Shown one piece after another: positions 9,074 to 18,221 of a stretch of DNA of 64,000 bases. This DNA is from Thermomonas brevis (GTDB taxonomy: Bacteria; Pseudomonadota; Gammaproteobacteria; Xanthomonadales; Xanthomonadaceae), in NCBI RefSeq assembly GCF_014395425.1, contig NZ_CP060711.1, forward strand, positions 2,914,001-2,978,000, read 5' to 3'. The notes beneath the pieces were generated by a model. It was not told where the DNA came from. It worked only from the letters and a program-made list of their open reading frames with translations, and made no database searches. The stretch's first letter is position 1. Each line of letters opens with the position of its first letter. The position numbers and the translations under genes were made by a program.

Positions 9074-10399
9074 ATGTTCGACTGGTGGTTCCGCATCAAG
9101 TTCTGGAAGCGCGTCGTGCTCGGCTTCGTGCTGGGCGCGCTGGCCGGCTGGGCGTTCGGCAAGGATGCGGAAACCTGGTTCGGCCCCATCGGCGACCTCT
9201 ACGTCACCCTGATCATGATGATCGCGGTGCCGCTGGTGTTCTTCGCGGTGATCAACGCGGTGGCGTCGCTGAGCGGGCAGAAGTCGATTGCCGCGCTGGC
9301 TGGGCGCACCTTCCTGTGGTTCGCGCTGACCGCGGTTCTGGCGGTGGGCGTGGGCCTGCTGTTCGGCTGGATCGTGCAGCCGGGCAGCGGCGTCGAAAAG
9401 CTGAAGATGGCCGCCGACTACACCCCGAAGGAGGTGCCGGGCGCGCTGGACATGCTGCTCAACCTGGTGCCGTCCAATCCGTTCCAGGCGCTGGGCGGGG
9501 CGGCGAGCGCGAAGCTGGCCGACGGCACCAAGGTGCTGGTCCCGCGCAGCGGCACGGTGCTGCAGGTGATCTTCTTCGCCGGGTTGGTCGGCTTCGCGAT
9601 GGTGAAGCTGGGCGAGAAGGTCGCCGGCATCCGCAAGCTGGTCGGCGAGGCCAGCGACGTGATGATCCAGGTGACCCGCTACGTGCTGGAGTTCACCCCC
9701 TTCGGCACCTTCGGCCTGATCGCCGCGCTGGTCGGCGGCTACGGCTTCGAGCAGCTGCGCCCGCTGCTGAGTTTCGTGGTGGCGCTGTACTTGGCCTGCG
9801 CCTTCCACATCGTGGTCGTGTACAGCGGGCTGCTGCTGGCGCACGGGCTGAACCCGCTGAAGTTCTTCCGCGGCGCCGCGCCCGGCATGCAGGTGGCGTT
9901 CGTGGCGTCGAGCAGCTTCGCCGCGCTGCCGGCGTCGCTGCGCAGCGTCACCCATAACCTCGGCGTCGACAAGGACTACGCCGCGTTCGCGGTGCCGCTG
10001 GGCGCGACCATCAAGATGGACGGCTGCGGCGCGATCTACCCGGCGCTGGCGGCGGTGTTCATCTCGCAGTACGCCGGCATCGAGCTGTCGCTGTCGCAGT
10101 ACCTGATCATCGCGCTGGCCTCGGTGCTGGGCAGCTTCGGCACCGCCGGCGTGCCGGGCACGGCGGTGATCATGGCGACGGTGGTGCTGTCGGCCGCCGG
10201 GCTGCCGCTGGAGACCATCGGCTACCTGTACGCCATCGACCGGGTGCTGGACATGATGCGGACCATGACCAACGTGACCGGGCAGATGCTGGTGCCGGTG
10301 CTGGTGGCGCGGGAGACCGGGATGCTGGACCGGGCGGTGTACGAGGCCGCGCCGACCAACGTCGGCCTGCGCGAGGGCGACGCCGCCGACGCGGACTGA
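9074..10399 (+). CDS. Dicarboxylate/amino acid:cation symporter (DAACS family)
   Basis: Inner-membrane secondary transporter of 441 residues, probably taking up C4-dicarboxylates or acidic amino acids with Na+ or H+. Family marks are present: the YVTLIMMIAVPLVFFAVINAV helix, the serine-rich re-entrant motif ASSSFAALPASL, GATIKMDGCGAIYPAL (the normal NMDGT reads KMDGC) and FGTAGVPGTAVIMATVVL. The NMDGT change alters a cation-site motif, so substrate or ion preference may differ from DctA/GltP. About 105 bases separate its start from the divergent phosphatase gene. It is followed by a PilZ gene 58 bases on. Confidence 0.9.
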   Translation: MFDWWFRIKFWKRVVLGFVLGALAGWAFGKDAETWFGPIGDLYVTLIMMIAVPLVFFAVINAVASLSGQKSIAALAGRTFLWFALTAVLAVGVGLLFGWIVQPGSGVEKLKMAADYTPKEVPGALDMLLNLVPSNPFQALGGAASAKLADGTKVLVPRSGTVLQVIFFAGLVGFAMVKLGEKVAGIRKLVGEASDVMIQVTRYVLEFTPFGTFGLIAALVGGYGFEQLRPLLSFVVALYLACAFHIVVVYSGLLLAHGLNPLKFFRGAAPGMQVAFVASSSFAALPASLRSVTHNLGVDKDYAAFAVPLGATIKMDGCGAIYPALAAVFISQYAGIELSLSQYLIIALASVLGSFGTAGVPGTAVIMATVVLSAAGLPLETIGYLYAIDRVLDMMRTMTNVTGQMLVPVLVARETGMLDRAVYEAAPTNVGLREGDAADAD

Positions 10400-10457
10400 C
10401 CGGCCGATCGACGCCAGTCATCAAGCAGTGCCGGTCGATAGCCGTTAAGCTGGAGTG

Positions 10458-11222
10458 ATGAACGACGTTCCATCCCCTTCCGACGCGCTGGACGCGGCCG
10501 ATCTCGACGGCTACTACGACAAGTTCTACGTCCACGACGCGGGCGAAATCCGCCACCACCTGCGGCGGCTGGCGGGGGATCGCTGCGCCTTGACCGTGCG
10601 CGCCGAGAACAGCCCGGACGGCATGGCGACGATGCTGCTGCAGGTCGAGGGCGACGCGCTGTGGATCGACGTGCCCTCCACCCGGCGGATGCTGGACGCG
10701 TGGCTGGGCTCGCACCTGCTGCGCATCGAGGGCAGCATCGACCGCGCCGCGCTGCGCTTCTCCAGCGGCCCGGCGCGGCTGGACGAGCACGAGGGCAAGC
10801 CGGCGCTGCGGGTGCCGATTCCGGAGCGCATGCTCTACCTGCAGCGGCGCGAGTTCATGCGCCGCGAGCCGCCGACCGGCAGCCTGGCCTGTCACCTGCG
10901 GCTGGAGGACGGACGCGAGGTCCAGGCCAGCATCCGCGACATCGGCGGCGGCGGGCTGGCCATCGTCGCCACCCGCTCGGCGGTGGAGTTCAAGATCGGC
11001 GAGGTGCTGACCGGCTGCCGGATCGAGCTGCCGGAGCTGGGCGAGGTGGAGGTGAACCTGCAGATCCGCCACGTCGTCGTCCGCAGCCACCTCGGCCTCG
11101 ATGCCGCCCAGGCCGGCTGCGAATTCGTCGATCTGGCTCCTTCGGCGCAGCGCAAGCTGTTCCGCTACCTGATGCAACTGGATCGCGACCAGCTGGCGCG
11201 CAGGCGCTGGCTGGAGTCCTGA
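10458..11222 (+). CDS. YcgR-like PilZ-domain c-di-GMP effector (flagellar brake family)
   Basis: A 254-residue protein with the two-domain YcgR layout: an N-terminal split-barrel (about residues 25-120) and a C-terminal PilZ domain. The c-di-GMP site is visible as the RxxxR motif in YLQRREFMRREPP and as D-x-G-x-x-G in RDIGGGGLAIV. The latter replaces the usual Ser of D/N-x-S-x-x-G with Gly. Family members bind the flagellar motor when c-di-GMP is high. No flagellar genes are near. The ATG at 10458 has GGAG only two bases upstream, so initiation signals are weak. A strong terminator follows the stop. Confidence 0.85.
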   Translation: MNDVPSPSDALDAADLDGYYDKFYVHDAGEIRHHLRRLAGDRCALTVRAENSPDGMATMLLQVEGDALWIDVPSTRRMLDAWLGSHLLRIEGSIDRAALRFSSGPARLDEHEGKPALRVPIPERMLYLQRREFMRREPPTGSLACHLRLEDGREVQASIRDIGGGGLAIVATRSAVEFKIGEVLTGCRIELPELGEVEVNLQIRHVVVRSHLGLDAAQAGCEFVDLAPSAQRKLFRYLMQLDRDQLARRRWLES

Positions 11223-11246
11223 GCGGCGCGACCGCGCGAATGATCG

Positions 11247-11272
11247 AAACCCGCCTGATGGCGGGTTTTTTG
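11247..11272 (+). terminator. Rho-independent terminator after the PilZ gene
   Basis: Nine-bp stem AAACCCGCC/GGCGGGTTT (11247-11255 with 11260-11268), loop TGAT, followed by a run of T to 11271. Confidence 0.92.
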
Positions 11273-11474
11273 TTGCCGCCGCGGGCTGCGCAGCGAGGCG
11301 GGAGACCGGCGTGGATGAACACGGGTCGATCGCGTGAATTAACTGCATCGCCGGGAAAATTTTTCCGGCCAATGGCGCGTCACGAGCGGCCGACGGATGA
11401 TCTTCCTCACGGGCGCTTCGCCACAATCGCGATGCGATCCGGCACCGGCCGGACGCTGGCGACGAGGAGGCGGA

Positions 11475-12611
11475 ATGATCGCAACGCTCCTGCAACAGGC
11501 GGGGGAGGCCGATGCGCGGGCCTCCGCATTGCCGACCGAAGTGGCCGCCATCGACTGCGGCGAGGCGGCGCAGCGGGCGCCGCACGAACTGGCCGCGCTG
11601 CGCTTCGCCGCCGGCCGGCTGGCGGCGCTGTTCGGCGCGCAGCACGTGGCGGCCGTGTCCGGGCTACCGGCGGCCGGCCGCTACTGGATTCCCGTCTCCA
11701 CACTGTCGCGCCGCGCCGCCGAGGTGCTCGGGATCGCCGACGGCCTGCAGCTGTGGGGCGGCATCGTGCCGGCGCCGTTCATGGCCACCAAGCTGGTGAG
11801 CCATTCGCGCCGCAGCCGGCACGCCGCCGCGCCCGCGGGCTGGATCGACATCATGGGGCTGGAGGACTGCACGCTGCCCGGCTGGTCGGCGTTCGGGCGC
11901 GAGGACATCCTCGCCGCCGGCCTCGACCTGCTCCGCGGCGGCCACGTCCGCCTGAAGTGCCCGTACGAGCGCGGCGGCCACGGCCAGCACGTGGTCCGCG
12001 GCGAGGAGGAACTCGCGCACTGGCTCGGTTCGACGCCGCCGCAGGTGCTGGACGAGGGCGTGGTGCTGGAACGCGACCTGATGGAGTCGGTGACCTACAG
12101 CGTCGGCTTCAGCCTGCTGCCGGGCGGGCACGGCATCGCCTACGTGGGCACGCAGCGCAACGTCGCCGCGCCGACGGGCGAACTGGTGTACGGCGGCTCG
12201 CGGCTCGAACTGGTGCGCGGCGGCCTGGCAGAGCTCGAAGAGTCGCTGGAGGAAGGCAAGCCCAAGGCCGCGGTGCGCGCGGCGATCCGCTACGACGCGG
12301 TGATCCGCCACACCTACGGCGTGGTCGCCTCGCGCTGCAACTATGACGTCATCGCCGGCGTCGACCGCGTGGGGCGGCGGCATCTCGGCGTGCTGGAGCA
12401 GTCGTGGCGCTTCGGCGGCGCAAGCATGGCGGAACTGCTGGCGATCGAGCGCTTCGCGGCGCAACCGGACTTGCAGCGGGTGGTCGCCGAGACGGTGGAA
12501 ACCTACACCGGCGAAGCCGCGCCCGCGGATGCGTTCGTCTACTGGCGCGGCGGCGCGGGCGCGCCGTGCAAATACGCGCGCATCGTCGAGGACGCGCCCG
12601 CGACGGAGTGA
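11475..12611 (+). CDS. DUF3182 family protein (ATP-grasp-like)
   Basis: A 378-residue protein matching the DUF3182 family as I remember it, usually found beside trehalose or stress genes in Xanthomonas and Burkholderia. Segments such as GGHVRLKCPYERGGHGQHVV, VLDEGVVLERDLMESVTYSVGFS and RQ..RYDAVIRHTYG-type blocks suggest an ATP-grasp fold (Lys, then an acidic hinge ELD/LER). No substrate is known. The ATG at 11475 has GAGGAGG just upstream; earlier in-frame starts lack this. It lies 75 bases before the otsB operon on the same strand, and the conserved pairing suggests a role in osmotic or desiccation response. Confidence 0.68.
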   Translation: MIATLLQQAGEADARASALPTEVAAIDCGEAAQRAPHELAALRFAAGRLAALFGAQHVAAVSGLPAAGRYWIPVSTLSRRAAEVLGIADGLQLWGGIVPAPFMATKLVSHSRRSRHAAAPAGWIDIMGLEDCTLPGWSAFGREDILAAGLDLLRGGHVRLKCPYERGGHGQHVVRGEEELAHWLGSTPPQVLDEGVVLERDLMESVTYSVGFSLLPGGHGIAYVGTQRNVAAPTGELVYGGSRLELVRGGLAELEESLEEGKPKAAVRAAIRYDAVIRHTYGVVASRCNYDVIAGVDRVGRRHLGVLEQSWRFGGASMAELLAIERFAAQPDLQRVVAETVETYTGEAAPADAFVYWRGGAGAPCKYARIVEDAPATE

Positions 12612-12686
12612 GCGCGACGCGTCGCGCATGCGCCGCGCGCGGCGGAATTACATTTCCTCGACACCGGGTTGCGTACAACGGATGCC

Positions 12687-13475
12687 ATGCCCGATGCCGA
12701 CATCGCCGCGCGGCTTCCCGCGCCTCCGCCGCTGTCCGACGACTGCGCCCTGTTCCTGGACGTGGACGGCTGCCTGCTCGATTTCCACGACGACCCCGCC
12801 AGCGTGCGCGCGGAGCCGCCGCTGGTCGCGCGCCTCGACGCCATCGCGCGGCGGCTCGACGGCGCGCTGGCGCTGGTGAGCGGGCGCAGCATCGCCAGCC
12901 TCGACCGGATGTTCGCGCCTGGCGCTTTCGCGGCCGGCGGGTTGCACGGACTGGAGCGGCGCGCCGCAGGGTCGATGCCCGCGCCCGAGGCCGCGGTGCC
13001 GGCCTTCGACCGCGCGGCCTGGACGAAGCTGGTCGCCGACGCGCGCGCCTGGATGGCCGGCCATCCGCGCGCGGTGGTGGAGGACAAGCAGCGGACGCTG
13101 GCGCTGCACTGGCGCGCCGCGCCCGAGGCCGAAGGCGATGCGCGCGCGTTCGCGGCGCTGGCGCTGGCGCGATTGCCGGGCTACCAGCTACAGCCCGGCA
13201 ACCGGGTGCTGGAGCTGCGCCCTGCCGGCGCGGACAAGGGCGGCGCGATCGCGGCTTTCCTGAGCGAGCCGCCGTTCGCCGGCCGCACGCCGGTGTTCGC
13301 CGGCGACGATCTGACCGACGAGCCCGGCTTCGCGCTGGTCAACGAGCGCGCCGGCATCAGCATCGTGGTCGGCGACCGCCGGCCGACGCAGGCGGCGTAC
13401 CGGCTGGCCGATCCCGCCGGCGTGCGCCGCTGGCTGGAGCAGTGGCCGGGCGACGGACGGGAGGCATCGGCATGA
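12687..13475 (+). CDS. otsB: Trehalose-6-phosphate phosphatase
   Basis: Dephosphorylates trehalose-6-phosphate to trehalose. The 262-residue HAD-superfamily protein shows motif I as CALFLDVDGCLLDFHDDP (nucleophile Asp), motif II in LALVSGRSIASLDRMF, Lys and Arg of the family in VVEDKQRTLALHWR, and motif IV as FAGDDLTDEPGF. The start MPDADIAARLP at 12687 is chosen; an upstream ATG at 12669 is also in frame. Its stop overlaps the GH15 start by four bases (ATGA, 13472-13475), so the genes are translationally coupled. OtsB coming first, with a GH15 enzyme between it and OtsA, differs from the E. coli otsBA order. Confidence 0.93.
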   Translation: MPDADIAARLPAPPPLSDDCALFLDVDGCLLDFHDDPASVRAEPPLVARLDAIARRLDGALALVSGRSIASLDRMFAPGAFAAGGLHGLERRAAGSMPAPEAAVPAFDRAAWTKLVADARAWMAGHPRAVVEDKQRTLALHWRAAPEAEGDARAFAALALARLPGYQLQPGNRVLELRPAGADKGGAIAAFLSEPPFAGRTPVFAGDDLTDEPGFALVNERAGISIVVGDRRPTQAAYRLADPAGVRRWLEQWPGDGREASA

Positions 13476-15268
13476 GCGAAGCCGACGGCGGCATGCAGAC
13501 GCTCGACTTGGGCGTGGTCGGCAACGGCAGCTTCGCGGCGCTGATCGACGCGCGGGCGCGGGTGGTCTGGGGCTGCCTGCCGGCGTTCGACGGCGACCCC
13601 GCCTTCTGCGCGCTGCTGTCGCCGCGCGAGCACCCGGGCGGCGACTTCGCCATCGAACTGGAGGATTTCGAGCGCGCCGAGCAGGCCTACATCCCCAACA
13701 CCGCCGTGCTGCGCACGGTGCTGCACGACAGCCGCGGCGGCTCGGTGGAGATCCTCGACTTCGCCCCGCGCTGGCGGCAGAACGCGCGCTTCTACCGGCC
13801 GGTGTCGCTGGTCCGCCGGATCACGCCGCTGGCGGGCGCGCCGCGCATCCGCGTGCTGGTGCGGCCGCTGGCGGAGTGGGGCGCGCGCGTGCCGGAGACG
13901 ACTTGGGGCAGCAACCACGTCCGCTGGCTGCTGCCGCAGATGACCCTGCGGCTGACCACCGACGCGCCGCTGCGCTTCGTCCGCGACGGCCTGCCGTTCG
14001 TGCTCAACCACCGCATGCATCTGGTGCTGGGGCCGGACGAACCGCTGGCGCGTTCGATCGACGGCTATGTCGAGGAGGCGGTGAACCGCACGCTGGACTA
14101 CTGGCGCGAATGGGTGCGCTACCTGTCGATCCCGCTGGAGTGGCAGGAGGCGGTGATCCGCAGCGCGATTACCCTCAAGCTGTGCCAGTACGAGGACAGC
14201 GGCGCGATCATCGCGGCGATGACGACCTCGATCCCGGAAGCGCCGGGCTCGTCGCGCAACTGGGACTACCGCTACTGCTGGCTGCGCGACGCCGGCTTCG
14301 TGGTGCGCGTGCTCAACCGGCTGGGCGCGACCCGCAGCATGGAGCAGTTCCTGCACTACATCTTCAACATCGCCACCCACGACGGCAGCCTGCAGCCGCT
14401 GTACGGGATCGCGTTCGAGAAGGAACTGACCGAGGAGGACGTGGCCTCGCTGGCCGGCTACCGCGGCGTCGCTCCGGTGCGGCGCGGCAACCTGGCGTGG
14501 CTGCAGAAGCAGCACGACGTGTACGGCAGCGTGGTGCTGGCGACCACCCAGCTGTTCTTCGATCAGCGGCTGGTCGATCCCGGCGACATCGGCACCTTCG
14601 CCCGCCTGGAGCCGCTGGGCGAACGCGCGTTCGCGCTGCACGACGTGCCCGACGCCGGCCTGTGGGAGTTTCGCGGCCGCGCCGAAGTGCACACCTACAC
14701 TGCGGCGATGTGCTGGGCGGCCTGCGACCGGCTGGCGCGGGTCGCGGCCAAGCTCGGCTTGGCCGAACGCTCGGCGTACTGGCGCGAACGCGCGGAGCGG
14801 GTGCGCGAGAAGACCCTGGAGCGCGCGTGGCGGGAGGACGCCGGTCACTTCAGCGCCTCGTTCGAAAGCACCTACCTCGACGCCTCGCTGCTGCTGCTCG
14901 CCGACATCGGCCTGCTGCCGGCCGACGACCCGCGCTACGTCGCCACGGTGGAGGCGATCGGGCGCGAGCTGCGCCGCGGCGAGGGGCTGTTCCGCTACGT
15001 CGCGCCGGACGATTTCGGCGTGCCGGAAACCAGCTTCACCATCTGCATGTTCTGGTACATCGACGCGCTGGCGGCGATCGGCCGGCAGGAGGACGCGCGG
15101 CAATTGTTCGAGCGCATCCTCGCCCGCCGCAATCACCTCGGCCTGCTGTCGGAGGACATGGCGTTCGAGGACGGCGAGGCCTGGGGCAACTTCCCGCAGG
15201 CGTATTCGCACGTCGGCCTGATCATGGCGGCGATGCGGCTGTCGCGGCCGTGGACGGAAGCGCTGTGA
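13472..15268 (+). CDS. Glycoside hydrolase family 15 protein (trehalase or glucoamylase type)
   Basis: A 598-residue enzyme with the bacterial GH15 layout: an N-terminal super-sandwich domain (about 1-210) and an (alpha/alpha)6 barrel. Family motifs include SIPEAPGSSRNWDYRYCWLRDA (shown in part), ATHDGSLQPLYGI, and the C-terminal LLSEDMAFEDGEAWGNFPQAYSH block (shown in parts), where a catalytic Glu is expected. Some actinobacterial and archaeal relatives are trehalases, and the position between otsB and otsA makes trehalose turnover the likeliest role. Glucoamylase activity on alpha-glucans cannot be excluded. Four-base overlaps on both sides (ATGA with otsB, GTGA with otsA) tie synthesis of all three proteins together. 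Confidence 0.9.
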   Translation: MSEADGGMQTLDLGVVGNGSFAALIDARARVVWGCLPAFDGDPAFCALLSPREHPGGDFAIELEDFERAEQAYIPNTAVLRTVLHDSRGGSVEILDFAPRWRQNARFYRPVSLVRRITPLAGAPRIRVLVRPLAEWGARVPETTWGSNHVRWLLPQMTLRLTTDAPLRFVRDGLPFVLNHRMHLVLGPDEPLARSIDGYVEEAVNRTLDYWREWVRYLSIPLEWQEAVIRSAITLKLCQYEDSGAIIAAMTTSIPEAPGSSRNWDYRYCWLRDAGFVVRVLNRLGATRSMEQFLHYIFNIATHDGSLQPLYGIAFEKELTEEDVASLAGYRGVAPVRRGNLAWLQKQHDVYGSVVLATTQLFFDQRLVDPGDIGTFARLEPLGERAFALHDVPDAGLWEFRGRAEVHTYTAAMCWAACDRLARVAAKLGLAERSAYWRERAERVREKTLERAWREDAGHFSASFESTYLDASLLLLADIGLLPADDPRYVATVEAIGRELRRGEGLFRYVAPDDFGVPETSFTICMFWYIDALAAIGRQEDARQLFERILARRNHLGLLSEDMAFEDGEAWGNFPQAYSHVGLIMAAMRLSRPWTEAL

Positions 15269-16647
15269 GCCGGCTGGTGGTGGTGTCCAACCGGGTGGCG
15301 CTGCCCGGCGAGAGCGCGGCCGGCGGCCTCGCGGTCGGCTTGCAGGCGGCGCTGGAGGCGCGCGGCGGGCTGTGGTTCGGCTGGAGCGGCAAGACCGTGC
15401 GCGAGGACAGCGGGCAATTGCACGAGGCGGCCGAGCGCGGCATCCGCTACGTCACCCTCGACCTGTCGCGGCAGGACGTGGCCGCCTACTACAACGGCTT
15501 CTCCAACCGCACGCTGTGGCCGCTGCTGCATTTCCGGCTGGACCTGGTGGATTACGCCCGCGAAACCCGCGCCGGCTACCACCGCGTCAACGCGCTGTTC
15601 GCCGACCGGCTGGCGCCGTTGCTGCGCGACGACGACACCGTGTGGATCCACGACTATCACCTGATCCCGCTGGCTGCGTTGCTGCGCGAGCGCGGCGTCG
15701 GCTGCCGGATCGGCTTCTTCCTGCACGTGCCGATGCCCTCGGCCGACATCGCCGCCTCGCTGCCCGACCACGCGCGCCTGTTCGGCGCGCTATACGCGCA
15801 CGATCTGCTCGGCTTCCAGACCGAACGCGACGCCGAGCGCTTCCGCAGCTACGCGCGCCTGTTCGGCGGCGCCACGCCGGCCGGCGACGGCCACCTGCGC
15901 CTGCCCGACGGGCGCACGCTGCGCGTCGCCGCGTTTCCCATCGGCATCGACACCCGGCGCATCGCCGAGCACGCCGCCGCGGCGGCGTCGAAGCCGGCGG
16001 TGCGCAAGCTGCAGGCCAGCCTGGGCGGGCGCAAGTTGGCCATCGGCGTGGATCGCCTCGACTATTCCAAGGGCCTGCCGGAACGCTTCCGCGGATTCTC
16101 GCGCTACCTGGAGCGCTATCCCGAAGATCGCGGCCGGCTGACCTTCCTGCAGATCGCCCCGGTCTCGCGCGGCGAGGTGCAGGAGTACCGGCTGCTGCGC
16201 GACCAGCTGGAAGGCATCGCCGGCCACATCAACGGCCTGCACGCCGATCCAGAATGGACGCCGCTGCGCTACGTCAACCGCAACTTCGGCCACGCCACCC
16301 TGACCGGGTTCTACCGGATGGCGTCGATCGGCGTGGTGACGCCGCTGCGCGACGGCATGAACCTGGTGGCGAAGGAATACGTCGCCTCGCAGGACCCGCA
16401 GAATCCGGGCGTGCTGATCCTGTCGATGCTGGCCGGCGCCGCCGCCGAACTGGAAGGCGCGCTGCTGGTGAACCCCTACGACCTCGACGGCGTCGCCGAC
16501 GCGTTCGCGCGCGCCGCGGCGATGCCGCTGGCCGAGCGGCGCGAGCGTTGGGACGCGATGATGCGGCCGGTCGAACGCAACGACATCCACGCCTGGTGCG
16601 CGGGCTTCCTCGACGCATTGCAGGCGGAGCCGCCGGCCTCGCGCTGA
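15265..16647 (+). CDS. otsA: Trehalose-6-phosphate synthase
   Basis: Transfers glucose from UDP-glucose (or another nucleotide sugar) to glucose-6-phosphate. The 460-residue GT20 protein carries RLVVVSNRVALP, GGLAVGLQAAL, WFGWSGKT, VWIHDYHLIPLAALLR, GVDRLDYSKGLPERFRGF and TPLRDGMNLVAKEYVASQ, all active-site or nucleotide-binding hallmarks. Translation starts at GTG 15265, which overlaps the GH15 stop (GTGA). It is the last gene of the coupled trehalose operon and is convergent with the hydrolase gene 11 bases downstream. No hairpin is obvious in that short gap. Confidence 0.95.
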   Translation: MSRLVVVSNRVALPGESAAGGLAVGLQAALEARGGLWFGWSGKTVREDSGQLHEAAERGIRYVTLDLSRQDVAAYYNGFSNRTLWPLLHFRLDLVDYARETRAGYHRVNALFADRLAPLLRDDDTVWIHDYHLIPLAALLRERGVGCRIGFFLHVPMPSADIAASLPDHARLFGALYAHDLLGFQTERDAERFRSYARLFGGATPAGDGHLRLPDGRTLRVAAFPIGIDTRRIAEHAAAAASKPAVRKLQASLGGRKLAIGVDRLDYSKGLPERFRGFSRYLERYPEDRGRLTFLQIAPVSRGEVQEYRLLRDQLEGIAGHINGLHADPEWTPLRYVNRNFGHATLTGFYRMASIGVVTPLRDGMNLVAKEYVASQDPQNPGVLILSMLAGAAAELEGALLVNPYDLDGVADAFARAAAMPLAERRERWDAMMRPVERNDIHAWCAGFLDALQAEPPASR

Positions 16648-16658
16648 AGCGTTTTTCC

Positions 16659-17492
16659 CTAGTTGCTGCCGCGCGCGCGCCGCTGCTGCTTGTCGTCGCG
16701 CACCTTCTCGGCGGCGATCGCGCCGCGCGTGCCGACGATCATCTCGGTCATCCAGGTCACCAGCACGTTGGTGTACTGGCGCTGCGCCGGTTTCTCGCTG
16801 AAGCCGTGGTCGGCGTCGGCAATCAGCCGGCGGGTCAGCGACTTCGCCGCGCAGAACGCGCGCGCGTAGTTGTCGATGACGGGCTGCGGCACGATCTCGT
16901 CGTGCTCCGCCTGCACCAGCAGCGCGTCGCCTTTGAAGCGGGAGCAGGCACGCAGCGCCAGGTTGTCGGCGGCGGCGACGTCGCGGCGGCGGTAGCGGAA
17001 CAGTTCCGGGTCGTCGTGCAGGCGCGCCTTCGGCACGTCCCAGTCGCGGTCGAGGTAGAGCGCGGGCGAGCGCAGCGCCATCCAGCGCACCGGCCGCATC
17101 GCCGAGAGCAGCGCGGCCAGGTAGCCGCCGTAGCTGACCCCGACCAGCGCGATCGCGCCCGCGTCCACCTGCGGCTGGGCGGCCAGCCAGTCGTAGGCGG
17201 CGCACAGGTCCTGCAGGTTCTGCGCGCGGGTGATGGTGTCCTTGCGCGCCGCGTTGGCGCGGTGCCCGCGCAGGTCGAAGGTCAGGCACACGCTGCCGAG
17301 CGCGGCGACCTGGCGGGCGCGGCTGAGATCCTGCTCCTGATTGCCGCCCCAGCCGTGCACGAACAGGATGCCGGGCAGCTCGGGCTTCGGCGCCAGCAGG
17401 GTGGCCTGCAGCGCGTCGTCCTGTTCGACGAGGATCGAGAACCGGTCGAGCCTGACGTCCATTGCGGAATGCGGCGAGCCGTCCGCGCTCAC
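16659..17492 (-). CDS. Alpha/beta hydrolase (dienelactone-hydrolase/acyl-peptidase-like)
   Basis: A 277-residue hydrolase of unknown substrate. ILFVHGWGGNQEQD supplies the oxyanion loop, GVSYGG (residues about 130) the nucleophile elbow with Ser, an acidic residue sits in LLVQAEHDEIVP and His in ADADHGFSE. The fold is therefore complete. The GTG start at 17492 lies directly after the stop of the gene upstream, suggesting co-transcription; the first ATG is at 17462. The C-terminus is basic and may be flexible. The neighbour encodes a glycine-zipper protein, so a stress role is possible but unproven. Confidence 0.83.
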   Translation of the reverse strand: MSADGSPHSAMDVRLDRFSILVEQDDALQATLLAPKPELPGILFVHGWGGNQEQDLSRARQVAALGSVCLTFDLRGHRANAARKDTITRAQNLQDLCAAYDWLAAQPQVDAGAIALVGVSYGGYLAALLSAMRPVRWMALRSPALYLDRDWDVPKARLHDDPELFRYRRRDVAAADNLALRACSRFKGDALLVQAEHDEIVPQPVIDNYARAFCAAKSLTRRLIADADHGFSEKPAQRQYTNVLVTWMTEMIVGTRGAIAAEKVRDDKQQRRARGSN

Positions 17493-17493
17493 G

Positions 17494-17991
17494 TCACTTC
17501 GCGCCCACCGGCGAAACGTAGTCCAGATCGGCCGCGCCGGCCTCGGCCATCGCCTCGCGCAGCGCGGGCAGTTGCTCGTCCTCGATGTCGGCCAGCACCA
17601 GCACGCGACCGGCCTGGATCTCGTCGTCGAACTGCTGGCGCACCGGATCGGGCAGCGCGGCGCCCATCAGCGCCGACGACCAGCCGCCCACCAGCGCGCC
17701 CATCGCGCCGATGGCGACCGCGCCGGCGAGGGTGACCCCGAACGGTGCGAACGCCACCGCCGCCAGGCCCGCCAGCAGGCCGGTGGCGCCGCCGAGTTCC
17801 ATGCCGCGCACGGCGGCGGGCACCGAGTCGGTGTCGGCTTCCTTCAAGGTGTCGGGGATGCGGTCCATCTCGACGTCGGAGCGGGCCACCAGCGAGATGG
17901 CGTCGTTGCCGATGCCGCGCATGTGCAGCGCGGCGATCGCCTTGCGCGCATGCGCCATCTCCTGGGTGCTGTACACGTGCCGATGCTTCAT
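17494..17991 (-). CDS. Glycine-zipper membrane-associated stress protein, hypothetical
   Basis: A 165-residue protein. After a hydrophilic N-terminus (MKHRHVYSTQEMAHARKAIA, a ferredoxin-like or DUF1269-type domain) comes a long small-residue hydrophobic block, roughly residues 68-112, with GGATGLLAGLAAVAFAPFG and GAVAIGAMGALVGGW. A glycine zipper of this type inserts in or lies on membranes. The C-terminal part returns to a soluble strand-helix pattern (VLVLADIEDEQLPALREAMA). A strong GAGGAGG lies 6-8 bases before ATG 17991. It probably forms an operon with the downstream hydrolase and diverges from the small hydrophilic stress genes. Confidence 0.7.
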   Translation of the reverse strand: MKHRHVYSTQEMAHARKAIAALHMRGIGNDAISLVARSDVEMDRIPDTLKEADTDSVPAAVRGMELGGATGLLAGLAAVAFAPFGVTLAGAVAIGAMGALVGGWSSALMGAALPDPVRQQFDDEIQAGRVLVLADIEDEQLPALREAMAEAGAADLDYVSPVGAK

Positions 17992-18154
17992 GTCGCGCCT
18001 CCTCACGCAGGGGGAAGCCGCACCATGCGCCCGCCGCGGTGAAGGGCGCGTCAGTCGAAGCGGTTCCGGACGCGGCGTCGGAAAAGCTTTCCCGCTGCGG
18101 CAGCATTTGCACGGAACGGATCGCCGAACGCCGCATGGCCGCTTGTTTTCAGGC

Positions 18155-18170
18155 GGGAACGGCGGTTGCA
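18155..18170 (+). promoter_or_regulatory. Putative sigma-54 (-24/-12) promoter
   Basis: GGGAACGGCGGTTGCA has GG (18156-18157) and GC (18168-18169) separated by exactly 10 bases, with the TTGCA -12 element intact and two mismatches in the -24 element. It lies about 50 bases before the start of the small hydrophilic gene at 18222. It is the weakest of the four such sites in the island that I consider credible. Confidence 0.45.
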
Positions 18171-18221
18171 TGGAAGCGGACGGGCACGTCCCGTCCTTCC
18201 CCCACGTCAAGGAGCATTCCC

